Source of the DNA: Microtetraspora niveoalba
GTDB lineage: Bacteria; Actinomycetota; Actinomycetes; Streptosporangiales; Streptosporangiaceae
Direction: 5' to 3'
NCBI RefSeq assembly: GCF_001570405.1
Contig: NZ_BBYM01000033.1
Span: 1 to 64,000 of the forward strand
Length of the DNA stretch: 64,000 bases
In this document: one piece after another, positions 16,865 to 25,425 of the stretch
Layout: each line of letters starts with the position of its first letter
Numbering within the stretch: the stretch's first letter is position 1
Program-made: the position numbers and the translations under genes
The notes under the pieces: generated by a model
The model's database searches: none
Seen by the model: the letters and a program-made list of their open reading frames with translations, nothing else
Told to the model about the DNA's origin: nothing

Positions 16865-18169
16865 TCAGAAGGTGATGTCCTCCAGCATCTCGGTCACCAG
16901 CGCGGCGATCTGCGACCGCTCGGACCTGGTGAGCGTGATGTGGGCGAACAGCGGGTGCCCCTTGAGCTTCTCGACCACCGCGACCACGCCGTCGTGCCGT
17001 CCCACGCGCAGGTTGTCACGCTGGGCGATGTCGTGGGTGAGCACCACCCGCGAGTTGGCGCCGATGCGCGACAGCACGGTGAGGAGCACCCCGCGCTCCA
17101 GCGACTGGGCCTCGTCCACGATGACGAACGCGTCGTGCAGCGACCGGCCGCGGATGTGGGTGAGCGGGAGGACCTCCAGCATCCCCCGGTCCAGGACCTC
17201 CTCGATCACCTCGGGCGTGGTCACCGCGCCGAGGGTGTCGTAGACGGCCTGGGCCCAGGGCCCCATCTTCTCGTTCTCCGAGCCCGGGAGGTAGCCGAGC
17301 TCCTGGCCGCCCACCGCGTACAGCGGGCGGAAGACGATGACCTTGCGGTGCTGGCGGCGCTCCAGGACGGCCTCCAGGCCCGCGCAGAGGGCCAGGGCCG
17401 ACTTGCCGGTGCCCGCGCGTCCCCCCATGGAGACGATGCCCACCTCGGGGTCCATGAGGATGTCGAGGGCGATGCGCTGCTCGGCCGACCGGCCGTGCAG
17501 CCCGAACACCTCGCGGTCGCCGCGGACCAGCCGTACGGACTTGTCCGGCATGACGCGGCCGAGCGCGGAGCCGCGGCTGGAGAGCAGCCGCAGGCCGGTG
17601 TGGCAGGGGAGGTCGCGCGCCTCCTCCAGGTCGGCGCCGCCGCTCTCGAAGAGAACCTCGACGTCCTCGTCGGTCACCTGGAGCTCGGCCATGCCGGTCC
17701 AGCCGGACTCGACGACCATGCCGGCGCGGTACTCCTCGGCGGCGAGGCCGATCGCGGCGGCCTTGACGCGCATCGGCAGGTCCTTCGAGACGAGCACCAC
17801 GTCGCAGCCCTCGGCCGCCAGGTTCTGGGCGACCGTGAGGATGCGGGTGTCGTTGTCGCCGAGCCGGAACCCCGCGGGGAGCACCGACGGGTCGCTGTGG
17901 TTGAGCTCGACCCGGATGGTGCCGTCACCTATCGGCATGGGCTCGTCGAGACGCCCGTGCCGCACCCTGAGGTCGTCGAGGAAGCGCAGCGCCTCGCGGG
18001 CGAAGTAGCCGAGTTCGGGATGGTGCCGCTTGGCCTCCAACTCCGTGACGACGACGACCGGGATGACGACCTCGTGCTCCGCGAAGCGGCTCATCGCCGC
18101 CGGGTCTGCGAGCAGGACGGAGGTGTCAAGGATGTAGGTGCGGGATGGGTTACTCGAGGACTGTGCCAC
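16865..18169 (-). CDS. PhoH-like protein (PIN domain plus PhoH ATPase)
   Basis: 434 aa, PhoH2 type. The N-terminal PIN nuclease domain (about 1-135) has [13 protein letters not shown], the acidic ELEAKR segment and LGDNDTRIL. The C-terminal PhoH ATPase has Walker [29 protein letters not shown], Walker [11 protein letters not shown] and the closing [14 protein letters not shown]. Mycobacterial PhoH2 is an ATP-dependent RNA helicase/ribonuclease, and that activity is expected here. GTG start. The upstream gap to the prenyltransferase gene holds striking dyads that may regulate it. Confidence 0.92.
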   Translation of the reverse strand: MAQSSSNPSRTYILDTSVLLADPAAMSRFAEHEVVIPVVVVTELEAKRHHPELGYFAREALRFLDDLRVRHGRLDEPMPIGDGTIRVELNHSDPSVLPAGFRLGDNDTRILTVAQNLAAEGCDVVLVSKDLPMRVKAAAIGLAAEEYRAGMVVESGWTGMAELQVTDEDVEVLFESGGADLEEARDLPCHTGLRLLSSRGSALGRVMPDKSVRLVRGDREVFGLHGRSAEQRIALDILMDPEVGIVSMGGRAGTGKSALALCAGLEAVLERRQHRKVIVFRPLYAVGGQELGYLPGSENEKMGPWAQAVYDTLGAVTTPEVIEEVLDRGMLEVLPLTHIRGRSLHDAFVIVDEAQSLERGVLLTVLSRIGANSRVVLTHDIAQRDNLRVGRHDGVVAVVEKLKGHPLFAHITLTRSERSQIAALVTEMLEDITF

Positions 18170-18296
18170 GCGTTCTCCCCCGGGCGCCTGGGAGGGGCGC
18201 CCTGCCGTGAATGGTGGTGAACGGACCGGACCCGTGCCCCGCGGAAGCGGACCGGGCTCCCGGCCCCCCTCACGATCAAGGACAGGCCCTCTCCCA

Positions 18297-18356
18297 TTAC
18301 GGTACGTAACGTTCCCTTTGATCCCAAGAGTGAAACTGTGACCGAAAGGGAGCGTT
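18297..18356. promoter_or_regulatory. Two overlapping dyads between uppS and phoH-like genes
   Basis: TTACG-GTA-CGTAA at 18297-18309 is a perfect short palindrome. It runs into a larger inverted repeat, AACGTTCCCTTT (18308-18319) against AAAGGGAGCGTT (18345-18356), with one mismatch and a 25-base loop. The large dyad starts 12 bases after the prenyltransferase stop, so it could terminate that transcript. The small palindrome lies about 130 bases before the phoH-like start and looks like an operator. Confidence 0.45.
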
Positions 18357-18367
18357 CATGTGCCGTT

Positions 18368-19141
18368 TCAGGAACCGTACCGACGATGCCGCGCGGCGTA
18401 CGAGCGGAGCGCCCGCAGGAAGTCGACTCTGCGGAAGTCAGGCCAGTAGGCCTCGCAGAAGTAGAACTCGGAGTGGGCGCTCTGCCAGAGCAGGAATCCG
18501 GAGAGCCGCAGCTCTCCCGACGTCCGGATGACGAGGTCCGGGTCGGGCAGTCCGCGCGTGTAGAGATGCTCCGCGATGTGCTCGACGTCGAGGACCTCGA
18601 CGAGGTCCTCGATGCTCGCGCCCTTGCTTGCGTGCTCCTGGAGGAGAGAGCGCACCGCATCAGCGATCTCACGTCTTCCTCCATACCCAACGGCCACGTT
18701 CACAATCAGGCCAGGGCGGTGCGATGTGGCTTCTTTTGCATCTTTCAGGACACGAGCGGTGTGATCGGGCAGCAGGTCGAGCGAGCCCATGGGATTGACG
18801 TGCCATCCCTGCTCGACGAGGTCCCGCACCAGGCCCTCGATCACCTGGAGCAGCGGCTGGAGCTCGGCCTGGTCCCGTGACAGGTTGTCGGTGGAGAGCA
18901 GCCAGAGCGTCACGTACTCGACGCCCGCCTCCCGGCACCACCCCAGGAGCTCGCTGATCTTGTCGGCGCCCTTCTGGTGCCCGCGGTTCACGTCCCGCAG
19001 GCCCATGGCCCTGGCCCAGCGCCGGTTGCCGTCGACGATGACGCCGACGTGCCGGGGGATCTGCGCCGTACTGCCGGGTCCGGAGAGCTTACGCTCGAGC
19101 CTGCGCTCGTACAGCTTGTACACGAGATCGCGCACGCCCAT
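18368..19141 (-). CDS. Cis-prenyltransferase (isoprenyl diphosphate synthase, UppS family)
   Basis: 257 aa, ATG start after an AGAGGG ribosome-binding site. The family hallmarks are present: VGVIVDGNRRWARAMG with catalytic D37, GHQKGADKISELLGWC, LSTDNLSR, NVAVGYGGRREI, and the C-terminal PDLVIRTSGELRLSGFLLWQSAHSEFYF. It condenses isopentenyl diphosphate onto an allylic primer in cis. Its place near phoH, greA and mca recalls M. tuberculosis Rv1086, a short-chain (Z,E)-farnesyl diphosphate synthase rather than the long-chain undecaprenyl/decaprenyl enzyme. Chain length cannot be read securely from the sequence. Confidence 0.92.
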   Translation of the reverse strand: MGVRDLVYKLYERRLERKLSGPGSTAQIPRHVGVIVDGNRRWARAMGLRDVNRGHQKGADKISELLGWCREAGVEYVTLWLLSTDNLSRDQAELQPLLQVIEGLVRDLVEQGWHVNPMGSLDLLPDHTARVLKDAKEATSHRPGLIVNVAVGYGGRREIADAVRSLLQEHASKGASIEDLVEVLDVEHIAEHLYTRGLPDPDLVIRTSGELRLSGFLLWQSAHSEFYFCEAYWPDFRRVDFLRALRSYAARHRRYGS

Positions 19142-19180
19142 GCAAGCCCTCTTCCTTAGCGACCCGGTGGCTCCGGTCAA

Positions 19181-19765
19181 TTATCGGGGCCGCGAGACCC
19201 TGACCGCTCCGTTCACGAGGTTGCTGTTGGGTTCCATCTCGAACCCGGAGCCCAGCCGCTCCTCCGCGTCGCCGACCAAACCCTCGACGAACGCGGACAG
19301 ACGGCCCGAGGTCAGCTCGGCGCGCATGCCGACGCCGCTCGTGCCCCACGCCTCGAGGAAGGCGCGGCGCACCACGCGCCACTCGCCCAGCGGGGGACGG
19401 CCGCCGCGCCGCCGGCGCGCGGGGATCCACGACGGCAGGGTGCGCACCTGGCAGCGCAGCTCACCGCCGCCGGCCACGTCACCCCTGCCGCGATGGCGGA
19501 AGGCGAAGAGCTCGCCCTCGCCTCCGGGGAAGCGGTCCTCCGGATCCGGCCAGGCGACGGCCTGGGGACCGGCGTCCGCTCTCGCGTCCGCGATCACCCT
19601 GGCCAGTCTGGCCAGAAACCAGCCGCACCGCTCCCCGACCGTCCCGTACGGCAGGCCGTCCCGGTACAGCTCCAGCGTCACCTCGTACGGGACGCCGAGC
19701 CTGTCTCGGCATGGCACCGGATTAACGGTAAGGTATGATCCGTCCACGCACCGTAGCCCCTGCAC
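19181..19765 (-). CDS. Hypothetical protein, 194 aa
   Basis: I do not recognise the family. The frame is open and shows good third-position GC bias. The product looks soluble: it starts with strand-rich sequence (GSYLTVNPVPCRDRLGVPYEVTLELYRDG), then GERCGWFLARLARVIADARADAG, a Pro/Arg-rich middle (ARRRRGGRPPLGEW) and a helical end. The GTG at 19765 is the outermost start; a GTG at 19747 is equally possible, and neither has a strong ribosome-binding site. It lies between pckA and the prenyltransferase gene on the same strand, 39 bases before the latter, so cotranscription is possible. Confidence 0.6.
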   Translation of the reverse strand: MQGLRCVDGSYLTVNPVPCRDRLGVPYEVTLELYRDGLPYGTVGERCGWFLARLARVIADARADAGPQAVAWPDPEDRFPGGEGELFAFRHRGRGDVAGGGELRCQVRTLPSWIPARRRRGGRPPLGEWRVVRRAFLEAWGTSGVGMRAELTSGRLSAFVEGLVGDAEERLGSGFEMEPNSNLVNGAVRVSRPR

Positions 19766-19823
19766 GTTTCACACGCTATCCGCGACGCCCCGCCGCTAAC
19801 ATCCCAAAACGGGCAATTCAGAG

Positions 19824-21617
19824 TTAGCCGAGGCGCGCGACGAGGGCGCGGTACTCGTCCCAGAGCTCCTTGGGCATGTGGTCGCCGAAGGTCTCGAAGA
19901 AGCCCGGCACCAGCGCGGCCTCCTCACGCCAGACCTCCGGGTCGACGCTGAGCAGCTCCGCCATGTCGCTCTCGGAGACGTCCAGGCCCTCGGTGTCCAG
20001 CGCGGCGGGCAGGTTGCCGATCGGGCTCGGCACCGCCTCCTCCTCGCCGTTCAGCCGGCCGACGATCCACTTGAGCACCCGGCTGTTCTCGCCGAACCCC
20101 GGCCACAGGAAGCGGCCGCCGGCGTCCTTGCGGAACCAGTTGACGTAGTAGATGCGCGGAAGCTGCGCTCCCGCCCGCTTGCCGATCTCGATCCAGTGGG
20201 CGAAGTAGTCGCCCATGTTGTAACCGCAGAACGGCAGCATCGCGAACGGGTCGCGGCGCAGCTCGCCGACCTTGCCCTCCGCCGCCGCCGTCTTCTCCGA
20301 GGCCACGTTGGCCCCGAGGAAGACGCCCTGCTGCCAGCTCAGCGACTCGGTGACGAGCGGCACGGCCGTCGCCCGGCGCCCGCCGAACAGGATGGCCGAG
20401 ATCGGCACACCCGCCGGGTCCTGCCACTCCGGCGCGATGGTCGGGCACTGCCCGGCCGGGGTGGTGAAGCGCGCGTTCGGGTGCGCGGCCGGCTCGCCCG
20501 ACTCGGGCGTCCACGAGCGGCCCTTCCAGTCCGTGAGGTGGGCCGGCGGCTCGTCGGTCAGGCCCTCCCACCACACGTCGCCGTCGTCGGTCAGCGCGAC
20601 GTTCGTGAAGATGCTGTTGCCCCAGAGCGTCTGGACCGCGTTGGCGTTGGTGGTCTCACCGGTCCCGGGCGCGACGCCGAAGAACCCGGCCTCCGGGTTG
20701 ATCGCGTACAGCCGGCCGTCGGGGCCGAACCGCATCCAGGCGATGTCGTCGCCGATCGTCTCGACCTTCCAGCCGGGGATCGTCGGCTGGAGCATCGCGA
20801 GGTTGGTCTTGCCGCACGCCGAGGGGAAGGCCGCCGCGACGTACCGCGCCTCGCCCTTCGGCGGCGTGAGCTTGAGGATGAGCATGTGCTCGGCCAGCCA
20901 GCCCTCGTCCCTGGCCATCACGCTGGCGATGCGCAGGGCGTAGCACTTCTTGCCCAGCAGCGCGTTGCCGCCGTAGCCGGAGCCGTACGACCAGATCTCC
21001 CGGGCCTCCGGGAAGTGGCTGATGTACTTGGTGTCGCTGCACGGCCAGGGCACGTCCTCCTGGCCGGCGGCCAGCGGGGCGCCCACGGAGTGGACGGCCT
21101 TGACGAAGTCGCCGCGCTCCTCGATCAGGCGCAGCGCCTCCTCGCCCATGCGCGTCATGATCCGCATCGAGACCGCCACGTACGGCGAGTCGGTGATCTC
21201 CACGCCGAGCTGGGAGATGTTGCCGCCCAGGGGGCCCATGCAGAACGGCACGACGTACATCGTGCGACCGCGCATGCAGCCCTTGAAGAGCTCGCCGAAC
21301 GTGCGGCGCATCTCGTCGGGGGCGATCCAGTTGTTCGTCGGTCCCGCGTCCTCGGGCCGCTCCGAGCAGATGAACGTGCGGTCCTCGACCCGGGCGACGT
21401 CGCCGGGGTCGGAGGTCGCGAGGAAGCTGTTGGGCCGTTTGGCCAGCCGCGTGAGAGTGCCCTGTTTCACGAGCAGGTTCGTCAGGCGAGTCCACTCGGC
21501 CTCGGAACCGTCACACCATTCGACCCTGTCGGGCTGGGTCAGCTCGGCGATCTCCCTCACCCAGGCGGCCAGCTCGGCGTGAGTCGTCGGGACGCGTACC
21601 TCTGCTGATACGGACAC
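19824..21617 (-). CDS. pckG: Phosphoenolpyruvate carboxykinase (GTP)
   Basis: 597 aa, the usual length for the GTP-dependent enzyme that converts oxaloacetate to PEP in gluconeogenesis. Recognisable motifs are [49 protein letters not shown] (substrate site) and the P-loop [13 protein letters not shown] with its reactive Cys. The guanine-binding region includes [15 protein letters not shown] and [14 protein letters not shown] chose the GTG at 21617, preceded by AAGGAGCC at good spacing; the frame extends further upstream but that part shows promoter sequence. Four GntR-type boxes lie upstream, indicating tight carbon-source control. Confidence 0.96.
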   Translation of the reverse strand: MSVSAEVRVPTTHAELAAWVREIAELTQPDRVEWCDGSEAEWTRLTNLLVKQGTLTRLAKRPNSFLATSDPGDVARVEDRTFICSERPEDAGPTNNWIAPDEMRRTFGELFKGCMRGRTMYVVPFCMGPLGGNISQLGVEITDSPYVAVSMRIMTRMGEEALRLIEERGDFVKAVHSVGAPLAAGQEDVPWPCSDTKYISHFPEAREIWSYGSGYGGNALLGKKCYALRIASVMARDEGWLAEHMLILKLTPPKGEARYVAAAFPSACGKTNLAMLQPTIPGWKVETIGDDIAWMRFGPDGRLYAINPEAGFFGVAPGTGETTNANAVQTLWGNSIFTNVALTDDGDVWWEGLTDEPPAHLTDWKGRSWTPESGEPAAHPNARFTTPAGQCPTIAPEWQDPAGVPISAILFGGRRATAVPLVTESLSWQQGVFLGANVASEKTAAAEGKVGELRRDPFAMLPFCGYNMGDYFAHWIEIGKRAGAQLPRIYYVNWFRKDAGGRFLWPGFGENSRVLKWIVGRLNGEEEAVPSPIGNLPAALDTEGLDVSESDMAELLSVDPEVWREEAALVPGFFETFGDHMPKELWDEYRALVARLG

Positions 21618-21681
21618 GGAACCGGCTCCTTTTTCTCGAAGGACCAAATCATCATTGACGACGAATGGCCGCGGAATCCAA

Positions 21682-21899
21682 TTGGCATAGACCACGGTCC
21701 ATAAGCGGCGGCATTCAGGTCCTCACAGCCCCGGAATGGATGTTTGTCCAGGCAGGGGCCGTGACGGTTCGTGGAGCCTACCCACATGGGAGCACATTAA
21801 AGAAACAAGTTCCGGGCCCTCGATCAACTCCGTCGGGCGATATTGGTATAGGCCACGGGGAGTGGTCCAGACCATTTCCGTTATTGGTTTAGTCCACGC
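21682..21899 (-). promoter_or_regulatory. Cluster of four DasR/GntR-like boxes upstream of pckG
   Basis: Read on the pckG strand, three boxes share CGTGGNCTANNCCAA: CCGTGGTCTATGCCAA (21697-21682), CCGTGGCCTATACCAA (21858-21843) and GCGTGGACTAAACCAA (21899-21884). A fourth box at 21861-21876 is the more palindromic AGTGGTCCAGACCATT. All fit the frame TGG-N6-CCA. The consensus of the N-acetylglucosamine regulator DasR (GntR/HutC family) is close to AGTGGTCTAGACCACT. The three boxes at 21843-21899 are spaced by about two helical turns. Regulator identity is inferred from similarity only. Confidence 0.6.
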
Positions 21900-22407
21900 G
21901 ATCCGGCCCGGCGGCGCGGACCCGGTCCACATGCCGGAGGGCATCCCGCAGGTCAGCGAGCCAGGTGTCCGTGTGCCGTCCCACGAGACGGACGCACCAG
22001 GCCAGCGCGTCGCTGCGGCTGCGGGCGACTCCCGCGGCGACCAGAGTGTCGAGGACCTGCCGCTCAGGCTGCCGCAGGCGGGTCATGACGGGCACCGACA
22101 ACGTGGTGAACATCACTCTCCTGCCCTCGGCGACGACCCCCCAGGAGACCTTCCGCCGGAACCGGTTCTCGGCCTCCCGGGCGATCTCGATCCGGCGCTC
22201 CCTCGTCTCCTCGCGGAACCGCTCGATGTAGCCCTCCACCGCGGCGGTGCGCTCCGGCTCGGGCAGGCCGCCGGCGCCGGTCAGCGGCGGCACCGCGCCG
22301 ACGACGGCGATCTCCTCGCGGTCGAGCACCACCTCGGGCGCTCCGGTGAACCAGCCCTCGGGCAGCCGCCCGGCGAACCAGCCTCGTACCTGCTCATCCG
22401 TATCCAT
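21889..22407 (-). CDS. Probable ribbon-helix-helix-type regulator
   Basis: 172 aa. I chose the ATG at 22407 (MDTDEQVRGWFAGRLP). The N-terminal half is acidic with strand-forming EVVLDREEIAVVGAVPP; a long charged helix follows (VEGYIERFREETRERRIEI). The C-terminal part has RQVLDTLVAAGVARSRSDAL followed by AWCVRLV, which reads like an RHH DNA-binding motif of the CopG/Arc type. No enzyme motif is seen. A perfect 20-bp palindrome covers its start codon, and a divergent drug-efflux gene starts 78 bases away. A local autorepressor that also controls the MFS gene is therefore likely, though unproven. Confidence 0.7.
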   Translation of the reverse strand: MDTDEQVRGWFAGRLPEGWFTGAPEVVLDREEIAVVGAVPPLTGAGGLPEPERTAAVEGYIERFREETRERRIEIAREAENRFRRKVSWGVVAEGRRVMFTTLSVPVMTRLRQPERQVLDTLVAAGVARSRSDALAWCVRLVGRHTDTWLADLRDALRHVDRVRAAGPDRVD

Positions 22408-22424
22408 GTAATCGAGATTACATG
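22405..22424. promoter_or_regulatory. Perfect palindromic operator over a start codon
   Basis: CATGTAATCGAGATTACATG consists of two perfect 9-bp arms (CATGTAATC / GATTACATG) around a GA centre. The left arm contains the ATG (complement) of the ribbon-helix-helix-type gene, and the palindrome ends 24 bases before the -35-like TTGACA of the divergent MFS gene. This is the most likely operator of the divergon. Confidence 0.65.
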
Positions 22425-22447
22425 GGCATCCATCAGAGGGCGAGAGA

Positions 22448-22477
22448 TTGACAGTTCCCCTCAAATGAGAGTTACTT
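22448..22477 (+). promoter_or_regulatory. Candidate promoter of the MFS gene
   Basis: TTGACA at 22448-22453 and TTACTT at 22472-22477 are spaced by 18 bases. The MFS start codon is only seven bases after the -10-like element and has no good ribosome-binding site, so a leaderless transcript is plausible. Confidence 0.45.
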
Positions 22478-22484
22478 TCAATTC

Positions 22485-23978
22485 ATGGCGACTTTCACTT
22501 CCGCGCGCTGGTGGGCCCTCGGCGCGCTCGTACTCAGCGTCCTGGTCCTCGGACTGGACGCGACGATCCTCAACGTGGCCCTGCCGACGCTGGCCACCGA
22601 GCTGCGCGCCACGACCGGCGAGCTGCAGTGGATCATCGACGCGTACATGGTGCCGTTCGCGGCGCTGATGCTCCCCGCGGGCGCGTTGGGCGACCGGTTC
22701 GGCCGCAAGCGCGTCCTTCTCGTCGGCCTCGCCGCGTTCGGCGTCGCGTCCGTGCTCGCGACGTCCGCGGAGGGCACCGGCGCGCTCATCGCCGCGCGGG
22801 CGCTCATGGGGGCGGGCGCGGCCCTGATCATGCCCCTGTCGATGTCGATCCTGCCGAGCGTCTTCGGGCCCGAGGAGCGCGGCAGGGCGATCGCCGTGTG
22901 GAGCGCCGCCATGGCGCTCGGGCTGCCGCTCGGCCCCGTCGTCGGCGGCTATCTGCTCGACCACTACTGGTGGGGCTCGATCTTCCTGGTCAACATCCCC
23001 GTCGTGCTGGTCAGCCTGGTCGCGGCGGCCGTCCTCCTCCCGGAGTCCCGCGGCCCGTCCGGCTCACGGCTCGACCTCCCCGGGGCGCTGCTCTCCGTCG
23101 CCGGCCTCGCCGCCCTCGTGTACGGCGTCATCCAGGCGCCGGTCGACGGCTGGAGCGACCCGGCGGTGCTGGTCAGCCTGACCTCCGGCGCCGTGCTGCT
23201 CGCCGTCTTCGTCGCCGTCGAACGCCGTACCGCCGCGCCCATGATGGACCTCGCGTTCTTCCGCAGCCGCGTGTTCCTGTGGGGCGCGATCGGCGCCACC
23301 TTGGTCAGCCTCGTCATGTCCGGCCTGCTCTTCGTGGTGCCGCAGCACCTCCAGGCCGTCCTGGGACACGACGCGTTCGGCACCGGCGTACGGCTCATCC
23401 CCATGGTGGCCGGGCTGATGGCCGGCGGCCTGGCCGGGGAGCGCCTGGTCGAGCGCCTCGGGCTGCGGACCGTCATGACCGCCGGCCTGCTGCTCCTCGC
23501 GGCCGGTTTCGCCGCCGGAGCCACCACCTCGACCGCCTCGTCGTACGGCTTCGCCGCCACCTGGCTGACGGTGGTCGGCGCCGGGATCGGGCTCACGATG
23601 GTCCCCGCGATGGACGGCGTGCTCGCCACACTGCCCGAGGAGCGTTCCGGCTCCGGCTCGGCCACGCTCCAGACGATGCGCCAGGTCGGCGGGACCATGG
23701 GCGTCGCGGCGCTCGGCAGCCTCCTCTCCGCCGTGTACGCGGGCGGCCTGCCGTCCGGGGCCCCGGCGGCGGCCCGGGACTCGGTCACGGCGGCGGTGGC
23801 GCTCGGCGACCCGGTTCTCCTGCGCGCCGCTCGCGAGGCGTTCGTCTCCGGCATGGACGTCGTGATCCTGCTGTGCGGCGCCGGCTCCCTCGTCGTGGCC
23901 CTGCTGGTGATGATCTTCCTTCCCGGGGCCCGCCGGAAGACGGCAAAATCAGTGCATGAGCTCACCTCAGCGCGCTGA
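22485..23978 (+). CDS. MFS drug-efflux transporter, DHA2 (14-helix) family
   Basis: 497 aa with about 14 membrane helices. The N-terminal VLGLDATILNVALPTLATEL (motif D1-like), QWIIDAYMVPFAALMLPAGALGDRFGRKRVLL (motif A) and ALGLPLGPVVGGYLLDHYWW (motif C, antiporter) are characteristic of EmrB/QacA-type proton-driven multidrug exporters. The next gene, a TetR regulator, begins inside its 3' end (23-base overlap), so the two form an operon and the regulator probably represses it. A palindromic operator and probable RHH regulator lie on the other side, so two regulators may share control. Confidence 0.93.
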   Translation: MATFTSARWWALGALVLSVLVLGLDATILNVALPTLATELRATTGELQWIIDAYMVPFAALMLPAGALGDRFGRKRVLLVGLAAFGVASVLATSAEGTGALIAARALMGAGAALIMPLSMSILPSVFGPEERGRAIAVWSAAMALGLPLGPVVGGYLLDHYWWGSIFLVNIPVVLVSLVAAAVLLPESRGPSGSRLDLPGALLSVAGLAALVYGVIQAPVDGWSDPAVLVSLTSGAVLLAVFVAVERRTAAPMMDLAFFRSRVFLWGAIGATLVSLVMSGLLFVVPQHLQAVLGHDAFGTGVRLIPMVAGLMAGGLAGERLVERLGLRTVMTAGLLLLAAGFAAGATTSTASSYGFAATWLTVVGAGIGLTMVPAMDGVLATLPEERSGSGSATLQTMRQVGGTMGVAALGSLLSAVYAGGLPSGAPAAARDSVTAAVALGDPVLLRAAREAFVSGMDVVILLCGAGSLVVALLVMIFLPGARRKTAKSVHELTSAR

Positions 23979-24588
23979 CCGGGCCGCGGACTCGCCGGAG
24001 CGGGCCGTCCCGAGCCTGCGCGAGCGCAAGAAGGCCAAGACCCGCCGGGCGATCCAGGAGCACGCCCTCCGACTGTTCGCCGAACAGGGATACGAGGCCA
24101 CCACCGTCGAGCAGATCGCGGAAGCGGCCGAGGTGTCCCCCAGCACGTTCTTCCGGTACTTCCCGTCCAAGGAAGACCTGATCATCCAGGACGACTACGA
24201 CCCCCTGCTGATGGCGGCGGTGCGCGCGCAGCCCCCGGAGCTGCCCCCGCTCGCCGCGATCCGCAGGGGCGTACGCGCGGCCTTCGCGCAGGTTCCCGAG
24301 GCGGAGGTGGAGGAGGTCCGGGTGCGGATCGGCCTGATGATGAGCATCCCCGCCGTACGCGCCCGCAGCCTGGACAACCTGCTGACCACGGTGGACCTGC
24401 TGGCCCAGGTGATCGCGGAGCGCACCGGCCGGGACCGCACCTCGCCCGCCGTGCGGACCCTCGCCGGCGCGGTGCTCGGCGCGCTGCTCCCGGCGCTTTA
24501 CAGCTGGGGCACCGCGGACGGCCCGCGATCCCTGCCCGACGTGGTGGACGAGGCCCTGGCGCTCCTCGAAAGCGGCCTCCCCGTCTGA
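23956..24588 (+). CDS. TetR-family transcriptional regulator
   Basis: 210 aa. The N-terminal helix-turn-helix (about 22-75) reads KKAKTRRAIQEHALRLFAEQ then VEQIAEAAEVSPSTFFRYFP. The C-terminal ligand domain (85-205) contains a typical MftR-like or TetR_C helix bundle. The ATG lies inside the 3' end of the MFS gene (23 bases), so translation is coupled. By context it is a local repressor of the efflux pump, induced by the pump's substrates. Confidence 0.9.
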   Translation: MSSPQRADRAADSPERAVPSLRERKKAKTRRAIQEHALRLFAEQGYEATTVEQIAEAAEVSPSTFFRYFPSKEDLIIQDDYDPLLMAAVRAQPPELPPLAAIRRGVRAAFAQVPEAEVEEVRVRIGLMMSIPAVRARSLDNLLTTVDLLAQVIAERTGRDRTSPAVRTLAGAVLGALLPALYSWGTADGPRSLPDVVDEALALLESGLPV

Positions 24589-24787
24589 CTCCCCCGCCCG
24601 AGCCCCCTGTCCGAGTCGCCCTGTCCGAGCTGTCCGATTCGCACCGCCGGAACCGCCCCTCGCCCGAGTCGCGCTCTCCGAGTCTCGCTCGCTCGAACGA
24701 GCGCGTCGGAACGCAGCCTCCGAACCGCGATCCCACCCACCAATTACGAAACTTGAGTTGCGCAATTGGCTCGCGAGGCGTAGCTTT

Positions 24788-24813
24788 TATTTCGCTACAC
24801 GGGTTTCGAAATA
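24788..24813. promoter_or_regulatory. Candidate TetR operator
   Basis: TATTTCG (24788-24794) and CGAAATA (24807-24813) form a perfect 7-bp inverted repeat with a 12-base spacer. It ends 12 bases before the start of the TetR gene and overlaps a GTAGC-N9-GCTAC dyad. It sits in an AT-rich island with TTGCGCAA just upstream. Autoregulation of the tetR-cupin operon is the natural reading. Confidence 0.45.
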
Positions 24814-24825
24814 GGGGGGGTCGCC

Positions 24826-25425
24826 ATGGCGCCTCGCGGACGACCACGCGACACGCAGGTGGACGAGCGAGTGCTGCGGATCGCCGCCGCACTGATCTTC
24901 GAACGCGGCTACGCCGGCCTGTCCATCGACGAGGTGGCCGAGCGGGCGGGAGTGGCCAAGACCACGCTGTACCGCCGCTGGCCGACCAAGGACCACCTGG
25001 CCGTCGCGGTGGTGGCCCGGCTGCAGGCCGACGACGAGATCACCGACACCGGCGACATCCGGACCGACCTCGTCGACTACATGGACAAGATCGCCGCGGG
25101 CCTCAACCGCATGCGCGCGGCAGGCGGCCGCGAAGGCCCGTCCGCAGGGGCCGTCGGCGAACTCGTGGCGGCCGCGGCCAGGCACGAGGACATCGGCCGG
25201 ATGACCCGTCAGCAGTACGTCGAACGCAACACCATCGCGCTGGCCCTGATCGAGCGCGCGCGTGTACGCGGCGAGCTGCGCGCCGACCTTGACGCCGAGG
25301 CGCTGTTCGACCAGCTGGCCGGCGCCCTCTACTACCGAGTAATGATCACAGGCGCACCGGTCGACCGAGCCTACGCAGAGCGGCTCGTGTCCTCCGCGCT
25401 CGAAGGGAGCCTGGCATGTCACTGA
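24826..25425 (+). CDS. TetR-family transcriptional regulator
   Basis: 199 aa, ATG start after a GGGGGGG-rich ribosome-binding region. The helix-turn-helix is IDEVAERAGVAKTTLYRRWP at about 30-55, with the frequent YRRWPTKDHL form. The C-terminal domain (about 80-190) resembles TetR_C_16/AcrR-type ligand domains (ARVRGELRADLDAEALFDQL then AGALYYRVMITGAPV). The cupin gene starts ten bases before its stop, so the two are coupled, and the cupin protein or its pathway is the likely target. Confidence 0.9.
   Translation: MAPRGRPRDTQVDERVLRIAAALIFERGYAGLSIDEVAERAGVAKTTLYRRWPTKDHLAVAVVARLQADDEITDTGDIRTDLVDYMDKIAAGLNRMRAAGGREGPSAGAVGELVAAAARHEDIGRMTRQQYVERNTIALALIERARVRGELRADLDAEALFDQLAGALYYRVMITGAPVDRAYAERLVSSALEGSLACH

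Noticed and set aside
24600-24720. Repeated CCGAGTC/CTGTCCGAG-like words after the first tetR gene
   Set aside because: Irregular spacing and many mismatches; looks like low-complexity GC-rich DNA rather than a true tandem array.
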